Source of the DNA: Vitreoscilla sp.
GTDB lineage: Bacteria > Pseudomonadota > Gammaproteobacteria > Burkholderiales > Burkholderiaceae
Reading direction: 5' to 3'
Assembly (NCBI GenBank): GCA_014378125.1
Contig: JACMOG010000039.1
Location: forward strand, 1 to 7,961
DNA: 7,961 nt
Under the pieces are notes generated by a model. That model was given only the letters and a program-made list of their open reading frames with translations. It searched no databases and was not told the origin of the DNA. Of the stretch, positions 1 through 5,879 are shown piece by piece. Numbering within the stretch: position 1 is the stretch's first letter; every line of letters starts with the position of its first letter. Made by a program: the position numbers and the translations under genes.

Positions 1-478
1 CGGCCACGTCCTCAACGAGGTAGATGCCCTCGCGCAGCTGGCCCATGGTGCCCTCGACCTCTGGATGGCCCTTGTGGCCGATCATGATGAACTCGTAGCC
101 CTCGCGCGCCAGCTTGGACACCTCGACGTGCACCTTGGTGACCAGCGGGCACGTGGCGTCGAACACCGAGAAGCCGCGCTGCGCGGCCTCGTCGCGCACG
201 GCCTTGCTCACGCCGTGGGCCGAGAACACGAGCGTGGCGCCGGGCGGCACGTCGGCCAGGTCCTCGATGAAGATCGCGCCCTTGTTCTTCAGGTCGTTGA
301 CCACGAAGGTGTTGTGCACGATCTCGTGGCGCACGTAGATGGGCCGCCCGAACTTCTCGAGCGCGCGCTCCACGATCTCGATGGCGCGGTCGACGCCGGC
401 GCAGAAGCCGCGCGGCTGGGCCAGCAACACCTCGTCGACGAACTTCTGCCCGTCGATGCCCATGGGAGCGTCGCTCAT
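1..478 (-). CDS. ispH: 4-hydroxy-3-methylbut-2-enyl diphosphate reductase (IspH/LytB), 3' end outside the window
   Basis: IspH performs the last step of the MEP isoprenoid pathway, reducing HMBPP to IPP and DMAPP with a [4Fe-4S] cluster in the cytoplasm. The first 159 residues are present. Two of the three cluster cysteines are visible, Cys26 in FCAGV and Cys110 in DATCP. The substrate-pocket residues His55 (VHN), His88 (SAHG), and His138 and Glu140 (HKGHPE) are also visible. These match E. coli Cys12, Cys96, His41, His74, His124 and Glu126 with a constant offset of 14, so the protein carries a 14-residue N-terminal extension. The third cysteine lies beyond the window. The ATG at 478-476 shares its A with the TGA of fkpB upstream, so the two are probably co-transcribed and translationally coupled. 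An fkpB-ispH order is also known from E. coli. A downstream start at Met6 is possible. Confidence 0.97.
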   Translation of the reverse strand, partial: MSDAPMGIDGQKFVDEVLLAQPRGFCAGVDRAIEIVERALEKFGRPIYVRHEIVHNTFVVNDLKNKGAIFIEDLADVPPGATLVFSAHGVSKAVRDEAAQRGFSVFDATCPLVTKVHVEVSKLAREGYEFIMIGHKGHPEVEGTMGQLREGIYLVEDVA

Positions 479-921
479 CACATCACCCCGATCAGCTGCG
501 CTTCGAACGTGACCGGCTGGCCGGCCAGCGGGTGGTTGAAGTCGAACAGCAGCCAGTCGGCGCCCTCCTCGCGCACCACCCCGGCGGACTTGCTCGCGCC
601 GTCGGGCGTGGGGAACTCCACCACGTCGCCCACGCGGTACTCCTCGCTGGCGTCGCCATGCTGGGCCAGCAGGCTGCGCTTCACGCGCTGCAGCATGTCG
701 GGGTTGCGCTGGCCGTAGGCGATGCCGGCCTCCAGGTGCCACGTCATGCGCGAGCCTTCTTCCATGCCCACCAGGCAGGCCTCGATGGCCGGCGCCAGCT
801 GGCCGGCGCCCAGCGACAGGGTGGCGGGCTTGTCGTCGAACGTGCTGACGACTTCGGCGCCGTCGGGGCCGCAAAGGCGGTAGTGCAACGTCAGAAACGA
901 GTCGGGCTGGACGATGTTCAC
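478..921 (-). CDS. fkpB: FKBP-type peptidyl-prolyl cis-trans isomerase, FkpB/SlpA (SlyD-like) type
   Basis: This is a cytoplasmic prolyl isomerase and chaperone of the SlyD/FkpB group, 147 aa, a normal length for the family. The split FKBP domain is visible. The first half is residues 7-70, with the LTLHYRL strand and [10 protein letters not shown] at 38-47. An inserted flap (IF) region covers about 71-126. The family signature DFNHPLAGQ at 127-135 is followed by the closing strand [10 protein letters not shown]. The C-terminus ends right after the FKBP fold, with no His-rich metal-binding tail, which favours FkpB over SlyD. The start is a GTG at 921-919. An in-frame TGA lies only two codons upstream and the next internal Met is residue 53, so GTG is the only reasonable start. 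I see no Shine-Dalgarno sequence before it. The stop overlaps the ispH start by one base. Confidence 0.95.
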   Translation of the reverse strand: MNIVQPDSFLTLHYRLCGPDGAEVVSTFDDKPATLSLGAGQLAPAIEACLVGMEEGSRMTWHLEAGIAYGQRNPDMLQRVKRSLLAQHGDASEEYRVGDVVEFPTPDGASKSAGVVREEGADWLLFDFNHPLAGQPVTFEAQLIGVM

Positions 922-1017
922 GAATAATCAGGCAGTTGGGCAGGCGGAGCCAGCAGGGGTGCGCACGACACTGGGGAGGTCGGACGAATCCCGATTTTAA
1001 CCACCACGCCACCCGCC
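922..1017. promoter_or_regulatory. Divergent gap between fkpB and radC; should hold both promoters
   Basis: The two genes point away from each other across 96 bp, so both transcripts probably start here. The only AT-rich patches are GATTTTAA at 993-1000, a possible -10 region for radC, and TTATTC just before the fkpB GTG. Neither has a convincing -35 partner. Neither start codon is preceded by a clear purine-rich ribosome binding site; the bases before the radC ATG are almost all C and A. Promoter positions are inferred from gene layout only. Confidence 0.35.
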
Positions 1018-1692
1018 ATGTCGATCAAGGAATTGCCCCGCGCCAGCCGCCCTCGCGAGAAGCTCCTCGCCCACGGCGCCGGGTCGCTCGCCGACGTCGA
1101 GCTGCTGGCCCTGTGGCTGCGCACCGGCGCCGGCGGCCTGGGGGTGCTGCAGCTGGCCGAGCGGCTGCTCCACGTGTTCGATGGACTGGCCGGCCTGCTG
1201 CACGCCACGCCGGTCGAGCTGGCCCGCGCGCCCGAGCTCGGGCCGGCCAAGCGGGCCGAGCTGGCGGCGGTGCTCGAGCTCTCCCGCCGCGTGCTGTCGC
1301 AGCAGCTCAAGGCCGCGCCCGTGTTCGACTCGCCGCAGAAGGTGAAAGACTACGTCGCGCTGCAGCTCAGGGCGCGCACGCAAGAGGTGTTCGCGGTGCT
1401 GTACCTCGATTCCCAGCACCGGCTCATCGAGATGCGGCAGCTGTTCCAGGGCTCGCTGTCCCAGACCAGCGTCTATCCGCGCGAGGTGCTGCGCCAGGCC
1501 CTGCTGCTGAACGCCGGCGCGGTCATCCTGGTGCACAACCACCCGTCGGGCGTCGCCGAGCCGTCGCGCGCCGACGAGCTGCTCACCGAGTCGCTCACCT
1601 CCGCGTTGCGGGTGATCGAGGTGCGGGTGCTCGACCACCTCGTGGTGGGCGCGGGGGCGGTGGTGAGCTTCGCGGAACGGGGCCTGATCTAG
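1018..1692 (+). CDS. radC: RadC family JAB/JAMM-domain protein
   Basis: RadC family protein of 224 aa, the usual length. An N-terminal helix-hairpin-helix-like region (about 1-95) carries the family start (MSIKELP then RPREKLL), a [11 protein letters not shown] motif and [10 protein letters not shown] at 73-82. The C-terminal JAMM fold (about 103-224) has an intact metal site: Glu123 in [11 protein letters not shown], then His173-Asn-His175-Pro-Ser-Gly with Ser183 and Asp186, matching HxHx7Sx2D. An active metallo-hydrolase is therefore possible, but the physiological role is unsettled: the E. coli radC phenotype once ascribed to DNA repair was later traced to another gene. The conserved N-terminus fixes the ATG, although no Shine-Dalgarno is visible. 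It is a single-gene unit, divergent from fkpB and convergent with the triple-YbjQ gene. Some RadC homologues sit on mobile elements, but nothing here suggests that. Confidence 0.95.
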   Translation: MSIKELPRASRPREKLLAHGAGSLADVELLALWLRTGAGGLGVLQLAERLLHVFDGLAGLLHATPVELARAPELGPAKRAELAAVLELSRRVLSQQLKAAPVFDSPQKVKDYVALQLRARTQEVFAVLYLDSQHRLIEMRQLFQGSLSQTSVYPREVLRQALLLNAGAVILVHNHPSGVAEPSRADELLTESLTSALRVIEVRVLDHLVVGAGAVVSFAERGLI

Positions 1693-1709
1693 AGGGGCCA
1701 GACCCCTTC
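1693..1709. terminator. Short hairpin between convergent genes; possible terminator or REP-like motif
   Basis: AGGGG at 1693-1697 pairs with CCCCT at 1703-1707 around a 5-base loop, directly after the radC TAG. The right arm overlaps the stop codon (1708-1710) of the gene coming from the other side. The stem is only 5 bp and there is no clean U-tract on either side, so intrinsic termination is uncertain. Its minus-strand reading GGGGTCTGGCCCC resembles short imperfect palindromes found between genes in many proteobacteria. Confidence 0.35.
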
Positions 1710-2841
1710 ACCCGCCGGCGCGCGACCCTTGCAGGTCGAACCCACCCTCCCCGCTCACCCACGTGTCCTTGTCCCGAATGATCGCCTGTGGCGGCAGCGC
1801 GGCCGTGGCGGTCGACAGCCCCTCCATGCGCTTGACGGCGGTGCCCACGGCCACGAACTCGATCAGGCCCGAGCCCAGCTCGACGATGTAGGTCTTGATG
1901 CCCACCACCTCGTCGGCGCCCAGCTGCGTGGCCTCCTGCTCGATGCGGTTGAACACGTGCTCGCGGGCGTCGTACACCAACGTCGTCAGGTCGCTGATCT
2001 CGCCTTTGACGAAGCCCTTGAACATCGACTTCAGCCCGCCCAGCGCGCCCAGCGAGTACACCGAGGTCGACATCAGCAGCTTCAGCGGCGCGAAGCCCAT
2101 GGCGGTGAGGCTCCACAGCTCTTCGCCGGTGAGATCGCTGGTGACGGGATCCTGCGTGTACTGGGCGGGAAGCGCCGGGTGCAGCGCCGCCGTGCCGGCC
2201 ATGACCATCTCGTGCGCGCCGTTGAAGCGCATGACGTGGGTGCGGATGCCCACCACCGCGTTGGCGCCCACCCGTTTCGCTTCCTTCACCGTGCGCTCCA
2301 GCGCGTGGTGGCGGGTGGCGTTGAAGATGTCGCTGAACTCGCGGATCTCGCCGCGCACCATCGTCTTCAGGCCGCCGATGATGCCGCCGATGGCGCCCAT
2401 CGAGTAGGCGATGTTGCCGAACACGTAGCGCAGCGGCTTGTAGCCGGCGTCCATGTGGCAGTAGAGCTCCTGCGCGTCGCCGGCGCTGGTGAAGAACTCG
2501 TTGGACTCGGCGCGCCGCACGCTGGAGCCCACGAACAGGTACTCGGTGTTGCCGGCCAGGTTGCGCAGCTCCGAGGTGACGCCCACGGCGCCATGGGCCG
2601 CGCCCTCCTTCACCTCGGCCACCATGCGGTCGTAGGCGTTCTGGCGGCCCTCGTGGATGATCTCCGTGATCTGCGGGATCTCGCCCCCGATGACGCCGCG
2701 CACGCCCGACGTCAGGCCGCCGATGAAGCCCATCGATCGCACGCTGTTGCCCACCACGATGCCCACGGGCGCGAACCCCTTCAGGTGCATGCAGTAGATC
2801 TCGTTGCCGGACAGTCCGGAGATGCGGGGCTTGGTGACCAT
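1708..2841 (-). CDS. Protein of three tandem YbjQ/DUF74 (UPF0145, 'heavy-metal-binding') domains
   Basis: This 377-aa protein contains three copies of a roughly 97-99 residue domain, at about 13-110, 124-220 and 240-338, plus a Gly/Ser-rich tail. Each copy shows the same order of elements. First comes E-(I/L)-(Y/W) with an aromatic-Pro strand (GFAP, GYKP, GFAP). Next is a hydrophobic Gly-rich segment (SMGFIGG, SMGAIGG, SLGALGG), then GEI, then a helix with R..A..R...EA. Last come a GA..VVGI-type strand (GAVGV, ANAVVGI, ADEVVGI) and a closing FVG/MAG/AVGTAV strand. The pattern is that of YbjQ (PF01906), whose members are normally single domains of about 105 aa with no proven function. The 'heavy-metal' label is only an annotation; the copies share no conserved Cys/His pair. 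There is no signal peptide; the Gly-rich segments are hydrophobic but probably belong to the fold. The ATG has a strong ribosome site. Function unknown. Confidence 0.88.
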   Translation of the reverse strand: MVTKPRISGLSGNEIYCMHLKGFAPVGIVVGNSVRSMGFIGGLTSGVRGVIGGEIPQITEIIHEGRQNAYDRMVAEVKEGAAHGAVGVTSELRNLAGNTEYLFVGSSVRRAESNEFFTSAGDAQELYCHMDAGYKPLRYVFGNIAYSMGAIGGIIGGLKTMVRGEIREFSDIFNATRHHALERTVKEAKRVGANAVVGIRTHVMRFNGAHEMVMAGTAALHPALPAQYTQDPVTSDLTGEELWSLTAMGFAPLKLLMSTSVYSLGALGGLKSMFKGFVKGEISDLTTLVYDAREHVFNRIEQEATQLGADEVVGIKTYIVELGSGLIEFVAVGTAVKRMEGLSTATAALPPQAIIRDKDTWVSGEGGFDLQGSRAGG

Positions 2842-2846
2842 GAAGA

Positions 2847-2851
2847 CTCCT
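2847..2851 (-). promoter_or_regulatory. Ribosome binding site of the triple-YbjQ gene
   Basis: AGGAG on the minus strand, inside AGAGGAGT, lies 5 bases before the ATG at 2841. It is the clearest Shine-Dalgarno sequence in the window and fixes this start. Confidence 0.8.
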
Positions 2852-2897
2852 CTTTCGCCTGGAAGCGTGTGCTTGTGGGAACGATCGTGCCCGCGCA

Positions 2898-2963
2898 GTG
2901 TCCACCAGGTACCGTGTCAAAGTCGGGGGACATCGCGCCGTCGGCGAAAATGGGTCCGGACAC
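2898..2963. repeat. 66-bp block bounded by inverted GTGTCC/GGACAC ends; candidate REP-like dispersed repeat
   Basis: GTGTCC at 2898-2903 is mirrored by GGACAC at 2958-2963. Inside are the palindrome GGTACC (2908-2913), a TGTC...GACA pair (2915-2918 and 2929-2932), a tight hairpin CGCCG-T-CGGCG (2936-2946) followed by AAAA, and the palindrome TCCGGA (2955-2960). Its right end (2948-2964) resembles the minus-strand reading of the hairpin at 1693-1709, with 11 of 17 positions identical. Such density of small palindromes suggests an extragenic repeat, but only other genomic copies would prove it. Confidence 0.35.
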
Positions 2964-2997
2964 AGAGGTCGCTCCCCGCGCGGGACGGCCCGGCGAC

Positions 2998-3003
2998 GAG
3001 GGA
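2998..3003 (+). promoter_or_regulatory. Ribosome binding site that favours the TTG start of the Smr gene
   Basis: GAGGGA lies 7 bases before the TTG at 3011 but 13 bases before the ATG at 3017. The spacing is normal for the TTG and too long for the ATG. Confidence 0.55.
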
Positions 3004-3010
3004 CATCTTC

Positions 3011-3643
3011 TTGAAAATGCGCAGCTTGCAGGATCTGGGCGCCGTGCGCGAGGCGCTCGCCCGCGCGCAACGCGAGGCGGCCGAGGCCGCGCGCGTGGCC
3101 GCCGAGGAAGCCGCGCGGCTCGACCGTGAGCGGCGCCAGTTCGAGCTGGCCGTGGGCGCCGTCAAACCGACCAAGGCCGCGCCCCGGGTCGACTTGCGTC
3201 CCGAGCCGCCGCCGGCTCATCCGCGCCAGAAGGAGCTCGACGAGGCGCGGGCGCTGGCCGAGGCCATGTCCGACGAGGTCGACATCGAGTCGCTGCTGCT
3301 CACCGACGACGGCCTGGGCTTTCGCCGGCCGGGCGTGTCGATGGACGTGCTGGGCCACCTGCGCAGGGGCAAGTGGTCCATCCAGGACCAGCTCGACCTG
3401 CACGGCATGCGCCGCGACGAGGCCCGCGAGGCCGTGGGCGCGTTCATCCGCAGCGCCGAGCAGCGCGGCCTGCGCTGCCTGCGCGTGATCCACGGCAAGG
3501 GCAACGGCTCGCCGGGACGCGAGCCCGTGCTCAAGTCCAAGGTGCACAAGTGGCTGGCCCAGCGCCTGGAGGTCATCGCGTTCGCGCAGGCCGCCGGGCC
3601 GCAGGGCGGCGCCGGCGCCCTCATCGTGCTGCTGGCGGCCTGA
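3011..3643 (+). CDS. Smr-domain protein (Smr/MutS2 C-terminal domain family)
   Basis: This 210-aa protein has a charged, Ala/Glu/Arg-rich, probably coiled-coil N-terminus (about 10-47), a Pro-rich linker (about 52-72), and a C-terminal Smr domain (about 125-210). The Smr marks are all present: LDLHG at 128-132, HGKG at 161-164 and the closing GGAGALIVLL at 199-208. Smr domains, including stand-alone ones such as E. coli YdaL, bind and nick DNA or RNA; the exact substrate of this protein is not known. The MutS ATPase part is absent, so this is not MutS2. I chose the TTG at 3011 because it gives MKMRSLQDL, matching the M-K-x-R-x-L-x-D-L start I recall from betaproteobacterial relatives, and because the ribosome site is well spaced. 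The ATG at 3017 would remove only two residues. It is followed after 5 bp by the Nudix gene. Confidence 0.9.
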   Translation: MKMRSLQDLGAVREALARAQREAAEAARVAAEEAARLDRERRQFELAVGAVKPTKAAPRVDLRPEPPPAHPRQKELDEARALAEAMSDEVDIESLLLTDDGLGFRRPGVSMDVLGHLRRGKWSIQDQLDLHGMRRDEAREAVGAFIRSAEQRGLRCLRVIHGKGNGSPGREPVLKSKVHKWLAQRLEVIAFAQAAGPQGGAGALIVLLAA

Positions 3644-3648
3644 GCGCC

Positions 3649-4140
3649 ATGGCGCGCGCGGTCTCCTGTGGGGTGCTGCTGGTGAACCGGCACGACGAGG
3701 TGTTTGCGTGCCATTCCACCGGCTCGCCGCGCTGGGACCTGCCCAAGGGGGTGTGCGACCCCGGCGAGGCGCCGCGCGGCGCGGCCGTGCGCGAGGCCGG
3801 GGAGGAGGCCGGCCTGCGCGTGCGGGGCGATCGCCGGGCCGACCTGGGCGAGTTCGACTACCTGCCGGCCAAGCGCCTGCACCTGTTCGCGCTGCGCGTG
3901 GCCGACGATTCGTTCGCGCTGTCCGGCTGCAGCTGCCGCTCGTTCTACCCGCACCACCGCACGCGTGCCGCCACGCCCGAGACCGACGCCTGGGGCTGGA
4001 AGCCGCGCGTGCAGGTGCCGGCGTGGTGCGGCAAGAACATGGCGCGCGTGCTGGCCTCGCTCGACGCGGCCGAGCTGGCCGCCCTGCCCGAGCTGGCGCG
4101 GATCGAGGTGGACGTCAGCTCGCCGCGAACGGCTTGCTGA
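3649..4140 (+). CDS. Nudix hydrolase
   Basis: This 163-aa single-domain Nudix protein hydrolyses a nucleoside-diphosphate-linked compound in the cytoplasm. The substrate cannot be told from sequence. The Nudix box is a perfect match to Gx5Ex7REUxEExGU: Gly34, Glu40, Arg48-Glu49, Glu52-Glu53, Gly55 and Leu56, so the divalent-metal site is intact. The preceding RWDLPKG (28-34) and the first strand VSCGVLLVN (5-13) are typical. The C-terminal third has a small Cys cluster (Cys94, Cys96, Cys127) and a [10 protein letters not shown] segment (110-119) of the kind seen in Nudix proteins after the catalytic core. The ATG lies 5 bp after the Smr stop with only a weak ribosome site, which suggests coupled translation. 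The last 26 bp overlap the 3' end of the converging DNA glycosylase gene. Confidence 0.93.
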   Translation: MARAVSCGVLLVNRHDEVFACHSTGSPRWDLPKGVCDPGEAPRGAAVREAGEEAGLRVRGDRRADLGEFDYLPAKRLHLFALRVADDSFALSGCSCRSFYPHHRTRAATPETDAWGWKPRVQVPAWCGKNMARVLASLDAAELAALPELARIEVDVSSPRTAC

Positions 4141-4693
4141 GAAAGCGCGAGCCGGCCAGGCCGAAGCGCCACGGCGCGTCCACGGCCTTGGAGATGCCGA
4201 TGCGCGCACCGACCAGCGCCTCGACGTCCGCGTCCGCCGCCGCCACGAAGAACGGCGGGCGATCCAGCGGCAGGCCGTAGTGCGCCATCGTGACGCCCAG
4301 GGCCTGGCCGAGGCGCCCCGGCCCCGAGCACAGCAGGCGCGGGTCGGACAGCCCACGCCGCGCCGCCATCTGCTCCAGGCCAACGCGCGGCTCCAGCGCG
4401 CGAATGAGCACGCCGGCGCCGTGCCCGGCGGGCCGGCACGTGAAGTTGAGGCACCAGTGGATGCCGTAGGAACGGTAGACGTAGGCATGGCCCGACGGCC
4501 CGAACATCGCGGCGTTGCGCGCCGTCGGTCCCGCGCGGGTGTGCGAAGCGGGATCGCTCTGGTCGTAGGCCTCCGTCTCGACGATGACGCCGCCCACGCC
4601 GTCCACCAGCAAGGTGGCGCCGATCAACGCGCGCGCCACCGCCTCGGCGGGGGCGTCGAAGTCGATCTCGCGAGGGCGCGCGCGACGGGCCAT
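4115..4693 (-). CDS. DNA-3-methyladenine glycosylase, AAG/MPG family
   Basis: This 192-aa base-excision repair glycosylase removes alkylated purines such as 3-methyladenine, and in some members hypoxanthine, from DNA. It belongs to the mammalian-type AAG/MPG fold (PF02245), not the AlkA or Tag type. By alignment with human AAG, Glu41 in VETEAY is the catalytic Glu125, Tyr43 is Tyr127, His51 is His136, Tyr73 and Tyr76 in AYVYRSYG are Tyr159 and Tyr162, and Asn83 (CLNF) is Asn169. RALEP (98-102) and [12 protein letters not shown] (121-132) are further family blocks. It appears complete and active. The ATG lies 2 bp after the glycosyltransferase stop with no good ribosome site, so it is probably translated by coupling as the last gene of the operon. 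A DNA repair gene behind glycan genes is odd company. Confidence 0.95.
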   Translation of the reverse strand: MARRARPREIDFDAPAEAVARALIGATLLVDGVGGVIVETEAYDQSDPASHTRAGPTARNAAMFGPSGHAYVYRSYGIHWCLNFTCRPAGHGAGVLIRALEPRVGLEQMAARRGLSDPRLLCSGPGRLGQALGVTMAHYGLPLDRPPFFVAAADADVEALVGARIGISKAVDAPWRFGLAGSRFLSKPFAAS

Positions 4694-4695
4694 CG

Positions 4696-5874
4696 TCAGT
4701 GGATCATCCGGCCCGCGAAGAAGCGGCGAAACGCGCCCAGCAGGCTCTTCGCCGCCGTGTCCCAGCGGTGGGTGGCCGCCACCGCCAGGCCCCGCGCCGC
4801 CAGGCGCTCGCGCAGGCTCGCGTCGTCCAGCAGGCGTTGGATGGCGTCGCAGATCGCCTGCGGGTCGGCCGGATCCGCCGTCAGCGCCGCGCCGCCCGCC
4901 ACCTCCGCCAGCGCCGTGGTGTCCGAGGTGACCACCGGCACGCCGCTGGCCATCGCCTCGAGCACGGGCATGCCGAAGCCCTCGGCGAAGCTCGGGTAGA
5001 CGAACACGCGCGCATGGCGCACCAGCGCCGGCAGCTCGGCATCGGCCACGCGCTCGAGGAACTTGACCTCGCCGGACAGGCCCAGCGCCTGGACCTCGGC
5101 GAAGGCCTCGTCGTGCTCGAAGTCGCGCTGGCCCACGATCAGCAGCGGCGGCCTGGGCAGCGGCAGGCGTGCGTGGGCGCGCACCAGGTTGAGGTGGTTC
5201 TTGCGCGGCTCGAGCCGGCCCACGGTGATCAGGTACCGGCCAGGCTCGGCGCCCAGCGCGCGCACCAGTTCGGCACCATCGTCGCCGCCCGCGGCCGGCG
5301 CCGGATGGAAGCGCGACAGGTTGACGCCGTTGCCGGTGAGGGTGATGGACAGCGGATCGACGCCGTACAGGCGCGCGATCTCGCGCCTCGAGAACTCGCT
5401 CACGGTCAACAGCAGCGCCGCGCGGCGCACCGACAGCCGGCCGGTGAAGCGCGCCATGCGCAGGAACTGCTTGCTGAAGAACTGCGGGTGCGTCTCGAAC
5501 AGCGTGTCGTGGATGGTGACCGCGCACGCGCCCCAGGGCAGCAGCGGCATGCGGTACTGCACGTGCAGCAGGTCGATGCGGTGGCGACGCTGCAGTATCG
5601 CGAGCTGCCAGCCCAGGCGCGCCAGGCCGCCCTTGTGCGGCATCTGCACGCACTGCACGTTGGCCATCGCGAATGCCGGATCCGACTCGCGCAGCCTGGC
5701 CGGATCGGCGCAGAAGAACACGAAGTCGTACTCGGGCGCGCGCCGAACGGCGTCGCGATACAGCCCCAGCAGGTGGCTGCGGCTGCCCTGGTACAGCCCG
5801 TCGAAGGTGTGGAAATCGACGCCGATGCGCGGGCGTCTCGTCTGGCCAGCCAGCGAGGAGATGGGAGTGGTCAT
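4696..5874 (-). CDS. Glycosyltransferase, GT4 family, GT-B fold
   Basis: This 392-aa cytoplasmic or membrane-associated retaining glycosyltransferase transfers a sugar from an activated donor, probably onto a lipid-linked or polysaccharide acceptor. The N-terminal acceptor half opens with [20 protein letters not shown] (17-36), where a Gly-Ser-Arg-Ser-His segment follows the first strand. TIHDTLFE (120-127) and [15 protein letters not shown] (157-171) follow. The donor half begins at about 212 with [17 protein letters not shown] (214-230). The donor-binding E-x7-E motif is intact as Glu298 and Glu306 in [20 protein letters not shown]. No transmembrane helix is evident. Length is normal for the family. 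The ATG starts 5 bp after the glycoside hydrolase stop; there is no clear ribosome site, so coupling is likely. Donor and acceptor cannot be deduced. Upstream in-frame sequence lies inside the hydrolase gene and is not part of the protein. Confidence 0.92.
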   Translation of the reverse strand: MTTPISSLAGQTRRPRIGVDFHTFDGLYQGSRSHLLGLYRDAVRRAPEYDFVFFCADPARLRESDPAFAMANVQCVQMPHKGGLARLGWQLAILQRRHRIDLLHVQYRMPLLPWGACAVTIHDTLFETHPQFFSKQFLRMARFTGRLSVRRAALLLTVSEFSRREIARLYGVDPLSITLTGNGVNLSRFHPAPAAGGDDGAELVRALGAEPGRYLITVGRLEPRKNHLNLVRAHARLPLPRPPLLIVGQRDFEHDEAFAEVQALGLSGEVKFLERVADAELPALVRHARVFVYPSFAEGFGMPVLEAMASGVPVVTSDTTALAEVAGGAALTADPADPQAICDAIQRLLDDASLRERLAARGLAVAATHRWDTAAKSLLGAFRRFFAGRMIH

Positions 5875-5879
5875 CCGGG

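Larger units (their letters stand above)
2842..3010. promoter_or_regulatory. Divergent gap between the triple-YbjQ and Smr genes
   Basis: This 169-bp gap is the longest non-coding stretch in the window and should contain the promoters of both flanking genes. I could not assign a -35/-10 pair with confidence. It holds a self-complementary CCCGCGCGGG at 2975-2984 and the repeat-like block described separately at 2898-2963. The two ribosome binding sites sit at its ends. Confidence 0.4.

Noticed and set aside
65..927. Long open frames on the plus strand across ispH and fkpB
   Set aside because: They are antisense shadows of two well-recognised genes. Their translations are rich in His, Arg and Ala with no family motif, as expected for high-GC DNA.
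1018..1692. radC as a marker of a genomic island or phage-like element
   Set aside because: No integrase, antirestriction, plasmid or phage gene is nearby. The neighbourhood and sequence style look chromosomal.
2975..2984. CCCGCGCGGG as an operator
   Set aside because: A 10-bp G/C-only palindrome is easily expected by chance in such GC-rich DNA; mentioned only as part of the intergenic region.
1595..3547. A 650-codon minus-strand open frame across radC, the triple-YbjQ gene and the Smr gene
   Set aside because: It runs across a divergent gap and three real genes in other frames. Its translation is low-complexity Arg/Gly/His sequence with no motif.
4694..5653. In-frame upstream extension of the DNA glycosylase to 512 codons
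   Set aside because: The extra part is an alternative frame of the glycosyltransferase gene, Arg/Ala/Gly-rich and without domains. The family begins near the ATG at 4693.
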